Of a DNA stretch of 64,000 nucleotides, positions 25,034 to 34,330 are shown one piece after another. Position numbers and translations under genes: made by a program. The first letter of the stretch is position 1. Each line of letters starts with the position of its first letter. Below the pieces are notes generated by a model. That model was not told the origin of the DNA and made no database searches. It saw nothing but the letters and a program-made list of their open reading frames with translations. This DNA comes from Nostoc sp. FACHB-973 (lineage in GTDB: Bacteria; Cyanobacteriota; Cyanobacteriia; Cyanobacteriales; Nostocaceae), in contig NZ_JACJSJ010000020.1 in the NCBI RefSeq assembly GCF_014698115.1, forward strand, positions 1-64,000, given 5' to 3'.

Positions 25034-27205
25034 CTAGCGTAGCCCTCTGAGGGTAACAGAGCGTTGCAGTTGAGCTAAAGCACGGTTGTAATCCAAAATT
25101 GCTGTGACTCGATTACCTTCAGCTCTTGTTAAGTCGTTTTCAGAGTTAATTACATCAGTTTGAGTGCCTACACCAGCTTGGAATCGCAAACGTGCTAAAC
25201 GTAGAGCTTCTCTTGCTTGTTCTAAGGCGGTATTAGCGGTTTGAACATTCTCCAAATTAGATCGCTGGGTAGAAAAGGCTTGTTCTACTTGAAAGCGAAT
25301 TTGGTTACGCTGTTCAGCAAATTGAGTTTCTGCGATCGCAATATTAACTTTCTGCTGAGCTGCCCTCGCTCTTGATGCTCCCCCATCATACAAATTTAGA
25401 GTTGCCCTAACTCCAAATGAATAACCATCTGTAACACTGACGCTATCATCAAACTGATCTAGCAGGTCATAGCTGGCTACCAAACTAATTTGAGGGCCTA
25501 GTTCTGCAAGGGCTTGTCGGCGCTGTTGATCGTTAATATTACGTTGTGCCAACTGTTGTTGGAGTTCCGGGCGGTTTTGAAAAGCTCGCACGATACTGTC
25601 TTCTAGCGTCAGATCCCAAAGACCAGCTAATTGTACAGGGTCGGCGGCGCTGATATTTATCCCCTGTGGCAAACTGATGCGAGTAGCCAACTGACGACGG
25701 GAAATTGTTTGCTGGGATCTAGCATTAGTTAGATCTTGTTGGGCATTTGCTAAATTCACCTGCGATCGCAGCACATCGAACCGCGTACCAACTCCAGCTC
25801 GCTCCAAAGCTTCTGCATCCCGTAAACTAGCCTCGGAGTTCTGTACAGCCGACTGGGCAATACGTACTTGTTCATCTGCTTGTTGTAAATTGTAGTAGTC
25901 AGTAGTCACATTCAAGCGAATTTCTTCGGACTGAGTTTCTACAGCCAACTCATTGAAGCGTACCTGTTCCCTAGCGGCGTTTCTACGGGCTTTACCTAAC
26001 CCAGAGGTATATAGGTCATAAGACAGTTGTGCTTGTCCAGAAAAAGCTGTGTTGGGTTCATCTGTAGAGCGTAAGCTGTTTGGCCCACTTAATTCATCCT
26101 GAAGCTGGTTAGTAGAAGATTGACTGCGAGTAAGATCCGCACTAATCCCAAGAGTCGGCAATAAACCAGCTTCCGCTTCTTTTAGGGCATATCGACTGCG
26201 TTGTAACTCCAATAACGCCACTTGTAAATCGTGATTGTTACGCCGTGCTAATTCTAAAGCCTGTCCCAAAGTAATCGGCTGATTTTCCTGGAGTGTCACT
26301 TCCCCCGGTTTAGTAGGAAATTGTAGGGGATTTGCATTGGGAATCAGGTTCTCAGGAATTTGCACCCCACCTGAGGGCACAGTGGGAGTCGGTGTCGAAC
26401 CTGCTGGTGCAGGAGTTACGCTTCCTGGTAAAATAGGAGTCGGCGTTGAATCTGTGGGAACCGTGGTATTGCTCTGAGCTAGGCGTTTGTCAACAGCATT
26501 TTGTTGTAAACAGGTGTTTGAGGTCACCAGCAAAGCAGCCAAAGAGTCAGTTTTAGTTTTTCCCAACTCCTGCTGTGGACACCTCTCGGCTGACAACAGC
26601 TTTGCTGCGCCTACACCTGTGGGTGAAGTTTGTAAAAATGTCTGCAACTGAGTAACAGTATTTATCTTTTGAACTGCTGGCTGCTGTGAAGCAGACAGTG
26701 ACAAAATTTCTTTTTGGGCAGAAGTTGGTTTAGAAGTGTAGTCAGGAACTACTATCTTCTTTAATTTCTGCCAATAAGGGCTTGAATTGCTCTGTTTTTG
26801 GTTGCTTTGAACAGAACGATTGATATCTGGCTGTTGGGAAGAACCAGAGGTAGGTGTTAAATCAGGAAGTCTACCTTCATCTTTTTGAGCTACTTGTTCT
26901 ATTGACACATCAGTATTCCCAGCCAGAAAAACTGGAATACTGTTATTACTTAAAGGCTTCACATTAAACTTAGTAAAACCAGGAGCAGGTAATAGGGTTG
27001 GAATACTAACATCTGCTGTTTTAGGCAATTGCGTATTCATGATGTCAACACCCAAGGTTTGACTATAGGTAGAAGTCAAAACACTCGGTGAAGACGCCAG
27101 CTGTACCCCACTTACTTTCACATTACCAGCCCACGCAGGCTGAGTTGTTAAGACCGCTGCTGTCACACCAGGCAAGAAGCTATGGAATAATTGCTGTCCT
27201 TTCAC
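25034..27205 (-). CDS. hgdD: TolC-family outer-membrane efflux protein, HgdD-like
   Basis: This 723-residue protein has a signal-like N-terminus (FLPGVTAAVLTTQPAWAG), a long low-complexity, proline-rich region (about 40-300) and two OEP (TolC) repeats (about 305-715; TLGQALELARRNNHDLQVAL, GVGTRFDVLRSQVNLANAQQ, AGVGTQTDVINSENDLTRAE). The start is GTG at 27205, preceded by a GAGGGG ribosome-binding site. TolC proteins form the outer-membrane channel of tripartite exporters. It follows kaiC on the same strand, matching Anabaena sp. PCC 7120, where I recall alr2884-2886 (kaiABC) followed by alr2887 (hgdD), the channel working with DevBCA to export heterocyst glycolipids. The symbol rests on this synteny and domain match. 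Confidence 0.82.
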   Translation of the reverse strand: MKGQQLFHSFLPGVTAAVLTTQPAWAGNVKVSGVQLASSPSVLTSTYSQTLGVDIMNTQLPKTADVSIPTLLPAPGFTKFNVKPLSNNSIPVFLAGNTDVSIEQVAQKDEGRLPDLTPTSGSSQQPDINRSVQSNQKQSNSSPYWQKLKKIVVPDYTSKPTSAQKEILSLSASQQPAVQKINTVTQLQTFLQTSPTGVGAAKLLSAERCPQQELGKTKTDSLAALLVTSNTCLQQNAVDKRLAQSNTTVPTDSTPTPILPGSVTPAPAGSTPTPTVPSGGVQIPENLIPNANPLQFPTKPGEVTLQENQPITLGQALELARRNNHDLQVALLELQRSRYALKEAEAGLLPTLGISADLTRSQSSTNQLQDELSGPNSLRSTDEPNTAFSGQAQLSYDLYTSGLGKARRNAAREQVRFNELAVETQSEEIRLNVTTDYYNLQQADEQVRIAQSAVQNSEASLRDAEALERAGVGTRFDVLRSQVNLANAQQDLTNARSQQTISRRQLATRISLPQGINISAADPVQLAGLWDLTLEDSIVRAFQNRPELQQQLAQRNINDQQRRQALAELGPQISLVASYDLLDQFDDSVSVTDGYSFGVRATLNLYDGGASRARAAQQKVNIAIAETQFAEQRNQIRFQVEQAFSTQRSNLENVQTANTALEQAREALRLARLRFQAGVGTQTDVINSENDLTRAEGNRVTAILDYNRALAQLQRSVTLRGLR

Positions 27206-27309
27206 CGCATCCCCTCACACGAAAATCAATCTAGCGGCAGAAAACCTTTCTTCACCACAGAATATAGCACGATACTAAGTTTAGGAAAGAATATACTACG
27301 ATACTAAAT

Positions 27310-28872
27310 TTAGGAATCGGAACTCTGTTTATCTTCAAAACGTCTGACGATGCGAGAAAGTTCCGCCTTTTCATCGATACTAACGCGAGTAGGAGCACCG
27401 CTAACAATCCGTTCGTAGTTCCGGAATGAATCTTTAATTTCTGGCCCATCGGCAGTGATATTATACTCGCGAATGCCCTTATCGTGCCAAGAGCCTCTCA
27501 TTTTAAATACGTTAATTGCCCGCGACATTTCTCCACGAATTTCTACGTACTGTAACATCAAAATTGTATCGGTAATCGTGGAAATATGAGAGTCTGTAAT
27601 GGAATGCGATCCCATAAATTGGTCGGTTGTGTTAGTAAAGAAACCCGTAATTTCTTCTTGTTTGGCATAACCTGTAACACCAATCACAAACTGCCGAAAT
27701 GCATTATTACTTACTCCCCTGGCTAGTGCTGAGAGTGAGTCAATGGCGATGCGAGCTGGTTTAAAAATCGCAATTTCCGATTTAATGATTTGTAAGTGGT
27801 CTTCTAAGCCAGTGGATTCCGGATAGGTACAAATTATTTTGAGTAAACCCTGATGTTCTAATTCCTCAAAATCAATTCCCCAAGAAGAAGCGTTACGAGA
27901 GAGTTGGGCGCGTGATTCTTCATAAGCAAATAAGATCGCCTGTTCTCCATTGAGACAGCCATCTTGAATAAACTTACTAACTAATAGGGTTTTGCCAGTA
28001 CCCGTGGCTCCTGTTGCTAAGATAATTGAATCTTTGAAGAAACCACCACCGCACATTTCATCTAATGTTTTGACACCAGAAGATACTCTGACATTAGAAG
28101 AACGTTGAGTCAAGCGCATTGCCCCCAATGGAAAAATGTTGACTCCTTCATTAGTAATTGTAAAGGGATACTCGCCTTTCATATGAGTTGTGCCGCGCAA
28201 TTTGAGAATTTCAATTGTGCGACGGCGGCGTTCTCCTTCTAAAACGTTGCGAACAATTACAACATTATCGGAAACAAATTCTTCGACTCCAAAAGATGCA
28301 ACAGGGCCATATTCTTCGCTGCGTTCAGTGGTAATAACAGTGGTGACACTCAGTTGTTTGAGACGTGCTACCAAGCGAAAAATTTCCCGCCGCACGACTC
28401 CCATTGCTTCATACTGTTGAAACACCGCTGTGATTGAGTCTATGGAAACTCGTTTGGCTTTATATTTACGAATAGCATATTGCAAGCGCTCAATCAGGGC
28501 AGAAAGGTCAAAATTCCCAACGATATCTTGTCCTTCTGGATCGGGAGATGCATCGAGAATAAATAACTTGCCTTCTTCAATTAAGCGTGGCAAGTTCCAC
28601 CCAAAAATATGAGCGTTTTTAATAATATCACTGGGCGATTCTTCAAAGGTGACAAATACTCCTGATTCGTCAAAGTAGGTAATACCGTTATAAAGAAACT
28701 GAAGAGATAATAAAGTTTTTCCCGTGCCTGACGTGCCACTAATCAAGGTAGTTCTACTAATGGGTAATCCACCATGACTAATGTCGTCAAACCCCTCAAT
28801 CATCGTGCGAATTTTTTCTACGCCCCCAATTAACGGCGGTTTTTTTGGTTCTCTTTGCTCGTTTTGACTCAT
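27310..28872 (-). CDS. kaiC: Circadian clock protein KaiC
   Basis: This 520-residue double RecA-like ATPase, autokinase and autophosphatase is the core of the cyanobacterial oscillator. CI domain: Walker A GTSGTGKT (46-53) and catalytic EE at 77-78. CII domain: Walker A GATGTGKT (288-295) and catalytic EE near 318-319. The phosphorylation pair is S431-T432 in DSHISTITDT, with T426 also present, exactly at the numbering of Synechococcus KaiC, which supports the ATG at 28872. The C-terminal tail SRIVRRFEDKQSSDS is the KaiA-binding segment. It lies 454 bp downstream of kaiB, a longer gap than usual, and 104 bp upstream of the hgdD-like gene. Confidence 0.97.
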   Translation of the reverse strand: MSQNEQREPKKPPLIGGVEKIRTMIEGFDDISHGGLPISRTTLISGTSGTGKTLLSLQFLYNGITYFDESGVFVTFEESPSDIIKNAHIFGWNLPRLIEEGKLFILDASPDPEGQDIVGNFDLSALIERLQYAIRKYKAKRVSIDSITAVFQQYEAMGVVRREIFRLVARLKQLSVTTVITTERSEEYGPVASFGVEEFVSDNVVIVRNVLEGERRRRTIEILKLRGTTHMKGEYPFTITNEGVNIFPLGAMRLTQRSSNVRVSSGVKTLDEMCGGGFFKDSIILATGATGTGKTLLVSKFIQDGCLNGEQAILFAYEESRAQLSRNASSWGIDFEELEHQGLLKIICTYPESTGLEDHLQIIKSEIAIFKPARIAIDSLSALARGVSNNAFRQFVIGVTGYAKQEEITGFFTNTTDQFMGSHSITDSHISTITDTILMLQYVEIRGEMSRAINVFKMRGSWHDKGIREYNITADGPEIKDSFRNYERIVSGAPTRVSIDEKAELSRIVRRFEDKQSSDS

Positions 28873-29326
28873 TGCTTGATAACAAATGGGTATAAAACCC
28901 TGTTTTTTATTACTAACATTATTGGATGAAGAATTCAGAATTCAGGAGTCAGAATTCAGAATAACTTTTGTACGACTGTTGGATGGCGGAGCTAAGCTGT
29001 GTCCGCGTACTCCTCCAAAGAAGCAAGCTACGCGTAGCGTCTCGTAGAGAGCATTTGAATTTTTGTTTAAAATCCCGCCCCTAGTGGGCAAAACTAGTAT
29101 TAAAAATTTTCCTTCTTAAAACTCTATTCCTGTTTTGAAAAGTTGAGTTCGCCCTTGACGTTGCCCCAGGTATCGCCCGAAAACATCACCCCAAGGCCAG
29201 TTGTTTGCCGACGCAAGGCCACAGGAACGCACTGGCTCGACTTTTTGCTTTATGGATAGAGTATTCTGAATTCTGGATTCTGTTAGCGCAGCAGGGCGTA
29301 GCCCATTCTGACTCCTGAATTCTGTT
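28873..29326. other. kaiB-kaiC intergenic region with dispersed repeats
   Basis: This holds a GAATTCAG repeat (about 28929-28960), a GC-rich dispersed repeat with GAAGCAAGCTACGCGTAGCG (29018-29055, locally palindromic CTACGCGTAG), and TTCTGAATTC units near 29258-29280 and 29310. No gene is seen. The insertion of repeats here separates kaiB from kaiC, which in many cyanobacteria are tightly linked; a separate kaiC promoter may exist. Confidence 0.6.
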
Positions 29327-29641
29327 TTATTCGGTAAAGTCTTCTTCACTTAATTCCTCATAAAGTAAATCTAATCCAATTAATACTCGTTCTCTATCTG
29401 AAAGATCGCCGATAATTTTGCGAACTGGTGGAGGCAAAATTTTAGACAATGTTGGCGTTGCCAATATTTTATCTTCTTCGGCGAGTTGCGGGCTTTTCAG
29501 GACATCGATCACTTTTAACGCATAAACACCTTCAAACTCCTGTTCTAAAATATTTTTGAGTGTTTTTAATGCCCGTACTGAATTAGGCGTGTTCCCTGCT
29601 ACATAAAGCTTGAGAACGTAGGTCTTTCTGGCTTTATTCAT
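29327..29641 (-). CDS. kaiB: Circadian clock protein KaiB
   Basis: This 104-residue fold-switching, thioredoxin-like protein binds phosphorylated KaiC and sequesters KaiA, driving the dephosphorylation phase. The sequence [20 protein letters not shown]..., [40 protein letters not shown] and GLDLLYEE is diagnostic. The ATG at 29641 gives the standard KaiB length; the longer frame adds 17 unlikely residues. It lies 105 bp downstream of kaiA on the same strand. Confidence 0.97.
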   Translation of the reverse strand: MNKARKTYVLKLYVAGNTPNSVRALKTLKNILEQEFEGVYALKVIDVLKSPQLAEEDKILATPTLSKILPPPVRKIIGDLSDRERVLIGLDLLYEELSEEDFTE

Positions 29642-29746
29642 AAATTTACAGGCTAAATTATTACAAGAAAAATACAAGATGCAAACGCGCAATGAAAGTA
29701 AATAACAGTCGTAGCTTGTGCCGATTTCAACATCGATAAATTTAAT

Positions 29747-30328
29747 TTATTTAGAAATCGAAGATCTATAGACTTCGCACAAATGAGCGAGGATATCTAT
29801 CAACGTCAGACGGTAATCGAGTAAAGTTTCATCACTCCTTCCTTCTAATTTTAGCTGTTTGGAAAATTCATCAATTACTTCCATGTGAATTTCGATAATT
29901 TGGGGCACAGGAATATTAGCATAAAATATAGTGTTGATAAATTTATCAATTTTTTCTTTAAGGGTTTTATCTGTGGTAAAATAATCTATAAGAATATCGC
30001 TGTAATCTAATTTCAACTGGTTTAATAATTCTTGACGTTCTCCTAGAGTCATCTCCTGGAAATGCTGTTGCCTTTTTTGCGAGTAACTAGCAAACACATA
30101 AAAATGCTTGTCATTATCTGGTTCATTTGGGTGGCGTTGCAACCAATGTTGTGAAGAGTTGATTGTTCCAGAGGTAGTTACAGCAACAGGTCGATAGCAA
30201 AATTGGCCAATTTTACCGGAAATTAAATTATATATCCACGCAACTACACCATTTTGGTTGGCTAAATCAACTGGATTCTTTAAATATTTGTTAACATCAC
30301 GTTGCAAAATCAATATAGGTAATAACAT
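29747..30328 (-). CDS. kaiA: Circadian clock protein KaiA, shortened form
   Basis: This 193-residue protein has the complete C-terminal KaiA domain (about 75-190: FQEMTLGERQELLNQL, FVNT-like FINTIFYANIPVPQIIEIHM, EGRSDETLLDYRLTLIDILA), the four-helix dimerising part that stimulates KaiC phosphorylation. Unicellular cyanobacteria have about 284-300 residues with an N-terminal pseudo-receiver; Nostocales have shortened forms. The first 75 residues here (MLLPILILQRDVNK...) match only the last part of a pseudo-receiver. The ATG immediately follows a TAA in the same frame, and the upstream frame is open for another 63 codons (see next entry). First gene of the kai cluster. Confidence 0.93.
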   Translation of the reverse strand: MLLPILILQRDVNKYLKNPVDLANQNGVVAWIYNLISGKIGQFCYRPVAVTTSGTINSSQHWLQRHPNEPDNDKHFYVFASYSQKRQQHFQEMTLGERQELLNQLKLDYSDILIDYFTTDKTLKEKIDKFINTIFYANIPVPQIIEIHMEVIDEFSKQLKLEGRSDETLLDYRLTLIDILAHLCEVYRSSISK

Positions 30329-30331
30329 TTA

Positions 30332-30520
30332 TTGTCTATCTATCTCCTTGATCGACTTGACCAAGAAGCGTGGGCTAATAATTGTGGCAAACGCTTCTAG
30401 GGTAATACTGGGTGTGCAGTAAAGTTGTGGTTCCACCCCAAAATAACGCTCTGTGTCAACAGATAGTTCTAGCCACTCAACAACCTGGTGCAGCGACTGA
30501 GTGGTAGGACTGAGTAGGTT
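30332..30520 (-). pseudogene. Open stretch in frame with kaiA, possible fossil of its N-terminal domain
   Basis: 63 sense codons, bounded by TAA on both sides, sit directly before kaiA in the same frame; no ATG is present. The translation looks protein-like (QSLHQVVEWLELSVDTERYF, GVEPQLYCTPSITLEAFATI, RFLVKSIKEIDRQ). By eye it can be aligned in register with the Synechococcus KaiA pseudo-receiver: PQLYCTPSITLEAFA against QLQVCESGEMLLEYA, and KEIDRQ-stop-MLLPILILQRD against QQLCFEGVVVPAIVVGDRD, with about 14 residues (around DCLIL) missing. This alignment is weak and is inference. Alternatives: a small upstream gene with an unusual start, or chance. Confidence 0.35.
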
Positions 30521-30987
30521 TTAGATGAGGTATGTATCGCCAAAAAAATATTATTTGCATATGCATATCTATGTATACAGATAGATAGACTTTTTTATTT
30601 TGCTCCTTGATAAGATACTTAAACGAACTTAAAGGATTGTCGCATTCTAAATCATTATAATTCCTCAAGGTTCTAAAGCGAATCTTTGGAGCCATAATTG
30701 TTTTAGCCGTGGCTATCGATGAGGAGTTTAAATACCAGTAAGACACTGGTGAGGCTATTTACTAGAAACGAGGAGCGGCAAAAAGAAACGTTGCCTCTCT
30801 GTTAAAGGTCGGACGCCAGCAGGTGTCCGTGAGTGCAAGTCCCATTGTTTTAATGGCGTTGAATATCGTAACCAAAATTGCTTATATGAGTCTTCTTAGA
30901 GGATATGGCTTCAGGCGCAAAGAACATCGGCAGTTGGCAGATGAGAATGCCGGAGTTTTCCGCAGGAAGAATGACCCCCAAAGCCTT

Positions 30988-33900
30988 ATGTCAATGCTAG
31001 ATTACCCGCTTTATGACTTTCAAGCAACCGTACCTAGCTGCCCCCAAACAAGTACTCTGGCGGTGGTGCTGGAGATTTTTGAGAAAGAGCAGTGCGATCG
31101 CTTGGTAGTACTTAATCAACAGCAAGAGCCCGTCGGATTGCTGTACTCTGCCCGTTTAATCCAAAAATTATTAGGCCATAGTGACGATAAAAATTTAAAT
31201 TTACAGCAATCACTTTCCGTCTGGGATCAAGCTCTAATCGATCCAATACAGACAATACCAGTTTCTGAGCGCGTAGAGCAATTTAGCTGGCGTTTGTCTG
31301 AACAACTTGCCCAAAAACAGCAAAATTTGGATTGGGCGTTGATTGACTCCGACGGTAAATATTTGGGGCTAGTGGATACTTCAAGCCTGTTGCGATCGCT
31401 CGCTAAGGAAAAAATGGCTGGCTCCCTCAATTCTGATGCTGTACAAACTCACTCCCAACCGCAGACGCCAAATCAACCCCAGCCATCGGTACAAAAACCA
31501 TTGGTGAAGTTGCTGGAAAGACTGCCTTGGCCTTTGATGTTGGAAACGGGTAATGGCGAGGTGGTAGCCCAAAATCCAGCTTGGTGGCAACAATTAGGAA
31601 TTTTAAAAGACCCAGAAGGAGTCAGGCGTCAGGTAGAGGCAATACTTACCCCCTTCCGAGCCAAGAAAGCAGAATACGTTAAGCAACGAGGAATCAAAGT
31701 TCATCCCAATGGTGGTGAAGAACAACCAACGCCACGGTTGTTGGTTAAAAGTGAACCAGGCTTGTCTAGTCTCAACGACCTCACAGAAGCACATACATCC
31801 ACAGAAACTACATCCAGTCGCTGCTTTTTGGATGCTCAACTAGGTACTTGTACTTGCGTTGTGGAAGTGCAAAATGGTCAGGAACGAATCTGGCAATTTG
31901 CCAAAATTCCATTAGATAGTCCAGAACTGAAAGTCATGGGTGCTGAATCAGAGATTCCACTCAGCACTGATTTGTGGTTGGTTTTAGCGACTGATGTCAC
32001 TGAACAGCAGCAGCTATGCAAAGAATTAGCAGCCAAGAATGCCGATTTAATTCAACTAAATCGCTTGAAAGATGAGTTTTTAGCTTGTATTAGTCATGAA
32101 CTGAAAACTCCCCTCACTGCCGTTTTGGGATTATCACGATTGCTAGTAGATCAGCAATTGGGAGAACTTAACGAGCGTCAAGCTCGTTATGCGGGACTGA
32201 TTCATCAAAGCGGACGCCATCTGATGAGTGTGGTCAATGATATCTTAGATTTGACCAGGATGGAGACAGGACAAATGGATCTAACACTAGCCCCAGTCAA
32301 AATTCGGGCTGTGTGCGATCGCGCTTTATCCGAAGTCAAAGCCATTCACACTCAAAGCACCAAAGTCACAGTCGCGTCCCCAACTTCAAATACCCGTTCC
32401 TCTGCTCCCCAATTCAGCCTCTGTATTGAACCAGGTCTAGACCAAATTGTTGCAGATGAATTACGCCTGCGTCAGATGCTCATACATCTACTTTCCAACG
32501 CCTTCAAATTCACTGAAATATCAGGCGAAATTGGGCTGCGGGTGAGTCGTTGGGAAGGATGGATTGCCTTTACAGTTTGGGACACAGGCATTGGTATTCC
32601 TGAACACCAGCAACATTTAATATTTCAAAAATTCCAACAACTAGAAAATCCCCTCACCCGTCAGTTTGAAGGCACTGGTTTGGGGCTGGTATTAACTCGC
32701 GCCCTGGCTCGGCTGCACGGAGGAGATGTCAGCTTTTTATCTCGTGAAGGTAAAGGTAGCCAGTTCACACTGCTGCTACCGCCCAGTCCTCCAAAAGCAG
32801 GTTTTTCAGAGCCAGATATCGAAACTAGAGAAGACAGCCAAAAACGACACCAACAAACACGAGAAATTCTCCCAGCAGGTCGTCAGCATGTCACTAATTC
32901 TACACAGTATCATGCCGCTAGTTCCCAACGGCTGGTTTTGGTAGTGGAAGCAGTAGCCCGATATATTGAAGATTTGACCGAACAACTCAAAAGTGTAGGA
33001 TATCGCGTAGTGATTGCGCGATCGGGAACAGAAGCAGTAGAAAAAGCTCGACGCTTGCAACCAATAGCGATATTTCTCAATCCCTTGCTACCCTTGCTCT
33101 CCGGCTGGGATGTACTGACTTTACTTAAATCTGACGCCGCAACTCGTCATATATCTGTAATTCTGACAGCAACGGCGGCCGAAAAAGAGCAAGCATTTGC
33201 CAACCGAGCCGATGGTTTCTTAAGCTTGCCAGTAGAACATCAGGTCTTAGCACCACTCCTAGAAAAATTATGTACTGTACAAGGAGTTTTGCCGCTAGGG
33301 TCAGACAATAACGCCAGTCTCCCAATTCAAACGCCACTGCGAATTCTCAGGTTAGTGAATCCTGAGTTTGAATCAGTCAGTCCCCACTCCTCCCTGCGAG
33401 AACATCGGGTGATTGAAGTCGATGACCTAGATCAGGCAGAACTCTTGGCGCGGGTGTGGCAATTTGATGTAATTTTGCTAGATGTAGAGACTAGTACCGC
33501 CCAAACTTATTTGCAACAACTCATCCAACACCCACGTTTAGCAGCCATACCGTTGGTTACTTGCGATGTTGCAACTACACTAAAAGCCTCACAAATACCA
33601 GGGTTATCTGTATTTCCTTACTTAACACCATTTGGAAAAGACGCCAGCACTCCCACGGAGAAAACAGATGCCTTACTATCAGTATTGCAAATTGCTTCTG
33701 GTGTTTGCTGCCCTCCCAACATTTTGGTAGTGGATTTGGCTATGCTGCGTGATTTACCACAGGTAAGACGCAAGCAAGTCAAAGGCGATCGCACTGAAAA
33801 CAATTGTTCAATCAGTAGTGAAACTGCCGAACGGGGGTCTGAGTGGTTCCAAGCTTTAATTCAGTACCTACAAACAGCAGGCTTCAAAGCAGCGATGAGT

Positions 33901-34263
33901 CCCTGTTGGGCAGAAGTGTTACAACAAATTCGTCATCAAAGCGTTGACTTGTTATTAATTTGCTTAGGAGAATCAGCTATCCATAAAGACGTACTCAAAG
34001 CCTTGAAAACCTTGGGAGATTCGCCTTTGAAGTTACCACCAATTTTAGTACTCAACCAGCCATTGAATCGCCCGGAAAGTATTTCCCAGCCTGGGGTGTC
34101 TGACAAGGGAATTCACAAGCCCAGGAAGAATGGGTTGGAATCGGTGGAAACTATCGTCAGTGCGATCGCTACCCAGATATTACCGCGATCCATATCAATG
34201 GAAGATTTGTTAAACCAGATTAATCAAGCTTTAGCTATCAACAGTCAAAATGAAAAATGCTAA
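30988..34263 (+). CDS. CBS-domain hybrid histidine kinase with degenerate receivers
   Basis: A large cytosolic hybrid of about 1091 residues from the ATG at 30988 (the ATG at 30994 is equally possible; the GTG at 30823 would add an unconvincing leader). Order: CBS pair (about 10-140; CPQTSTLAVVLEIFEKEQCD), a PAS-like region, DHp with acceptor His in FLACISHELKTPLTAV, HATPase with HLLSNAFKFTE, DTGIGIPE and GTGLGLVLTRAL, then three receiver-like domains. Receiver 1 has Asn where the phospho-Asp should be (IFLNPLLP), receiver 2 keeps Asp (VILLDVE), receiver 3 lacks it (LLLICLGES). It diverges from kaiA, about 660 bp apart. Its location and pseudo-receivers recall CikA-type clock kinases, but GAF is absent; a clock role is inference. 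Confidence 0.85.
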   Translation: MSMLDYPLYDFQATVPSCPQTSTLAVVLEIFEKEQCDRLVVLNQQQEPVGLLYSARLIQKLLGHSDDKNLNLQQSLSVWDQALIDPIQTIPVSERVEQFSWRLSEQLAQKQQNLDWALIDSDGKYLGLVDTSSLLRSLAKEKMAGSLNSDAVQTHSQPQTPNQPQPSVQKPLVKLLERLPWPLMLETGNGEVVAQNPAWWQQLGILKDPEGVRRQVEAILTPFRAKKAEYVKQRGIKVHPNGGEEQPTPRLLVKSEPGLSSLNDLTEAHTSTETTSSRCFLDAQLGTCTCVVEVQNGQERIWQFAKIPLDSPELKVMGAESEIPLSTDLWLVLATDVTEQQQLCKELAAKNADLIQLNRLKDEFLACISHELKTPLTAVLGLSRLLVDQQLGELNERQARYAGLIHQSGRHLMSVVNDILDLTRMETGQMDLTLAPVKIRAVCDRALSEVKAIHTQSTKVTVASPTSNTRSSAPQFSLCIEPGLDQIVADELRLRQMLIHLLSNAFKFTEISGEIGLRVSRWEGWIAFTVWDTGIGIPEHQQHLIFQKFQQLENPLTRQFEGTGLGLVLTRALARLHGGDVSFLSREGKGSQFTLLLPPSPPKAGFSEPDIETREDSQKRHQQTREILPAGRQHVTNSTQYHAASSQRLVLVVEAVARYIEDLTEQLKSVGYRVVIARSGTEAVEKARRLQPIAIFLNPLLPLLSGWDVLTLLKSDAATRHISVILTATAAEKEQAFANRADGFLSLPVEHQVLAPLLEKLCTVQGVLPLGSDNNASLPIQTPLRILRLVNPEFESVSPHSSLREHRVIEVDDLDQAELLARVWQFDVILLDVETSTAQTYLQQLIQHPRLAAIPLVTCDVATTLKASQIPGLSVFPYLTPFGKDASTPTEKTDALLSVLQIASGVCCPPNILVVDLAMLRDLPQVRRKQVKGDRTENNCSISSETAERGSEWFQALIQYLQTAGFKAAMSPCWAEVLQQIRHQSVDLLLICLGESAIHKDVLKALKTLGDSPLKLPPILVLNQPLNRPESISQPGVSDKGIHKPRKNGLESVETIVSAIATQILPRSISMEDLLNQINQALAINSQNEKC

Positions 34264-34299
34264 TGGGGAATGGGGATGAGGGAGATAGGGTGAATAGCC

Positions 34300-34330
34300 A
34301 ATGCCCAATGCCCAATGCCCAATGCCCAAT
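34300..34330. repeat. AATGCCC tandem repeat
   Basis: Four tandem CAATGCC units lie between the convergent hybrid kinase and glycosyltransferase genes, preceded by a short GGGGATGAGGG tract. Confidence 0.8.

Noticed and set aside
30477-30746. 89-codon minus-strand frame upstream of kaiA
   Set aside because: AT-rich with biased composition (KKVYLSVYIDMHMQ), partly a different frame of the stretch that reads better in the kaiA frame.
30781-30860. Sequence GGACGCCAGCAGGTGTCCGT followed by GAGTGCAAGTCCC recalls domain I of a group II intron or a tRNA arm
   Set aside because: Only a 7-bp hairpin and a short similar word are present; no intron domain V, reverse transcriptase or tRNA cloverleaf could be found nearby.
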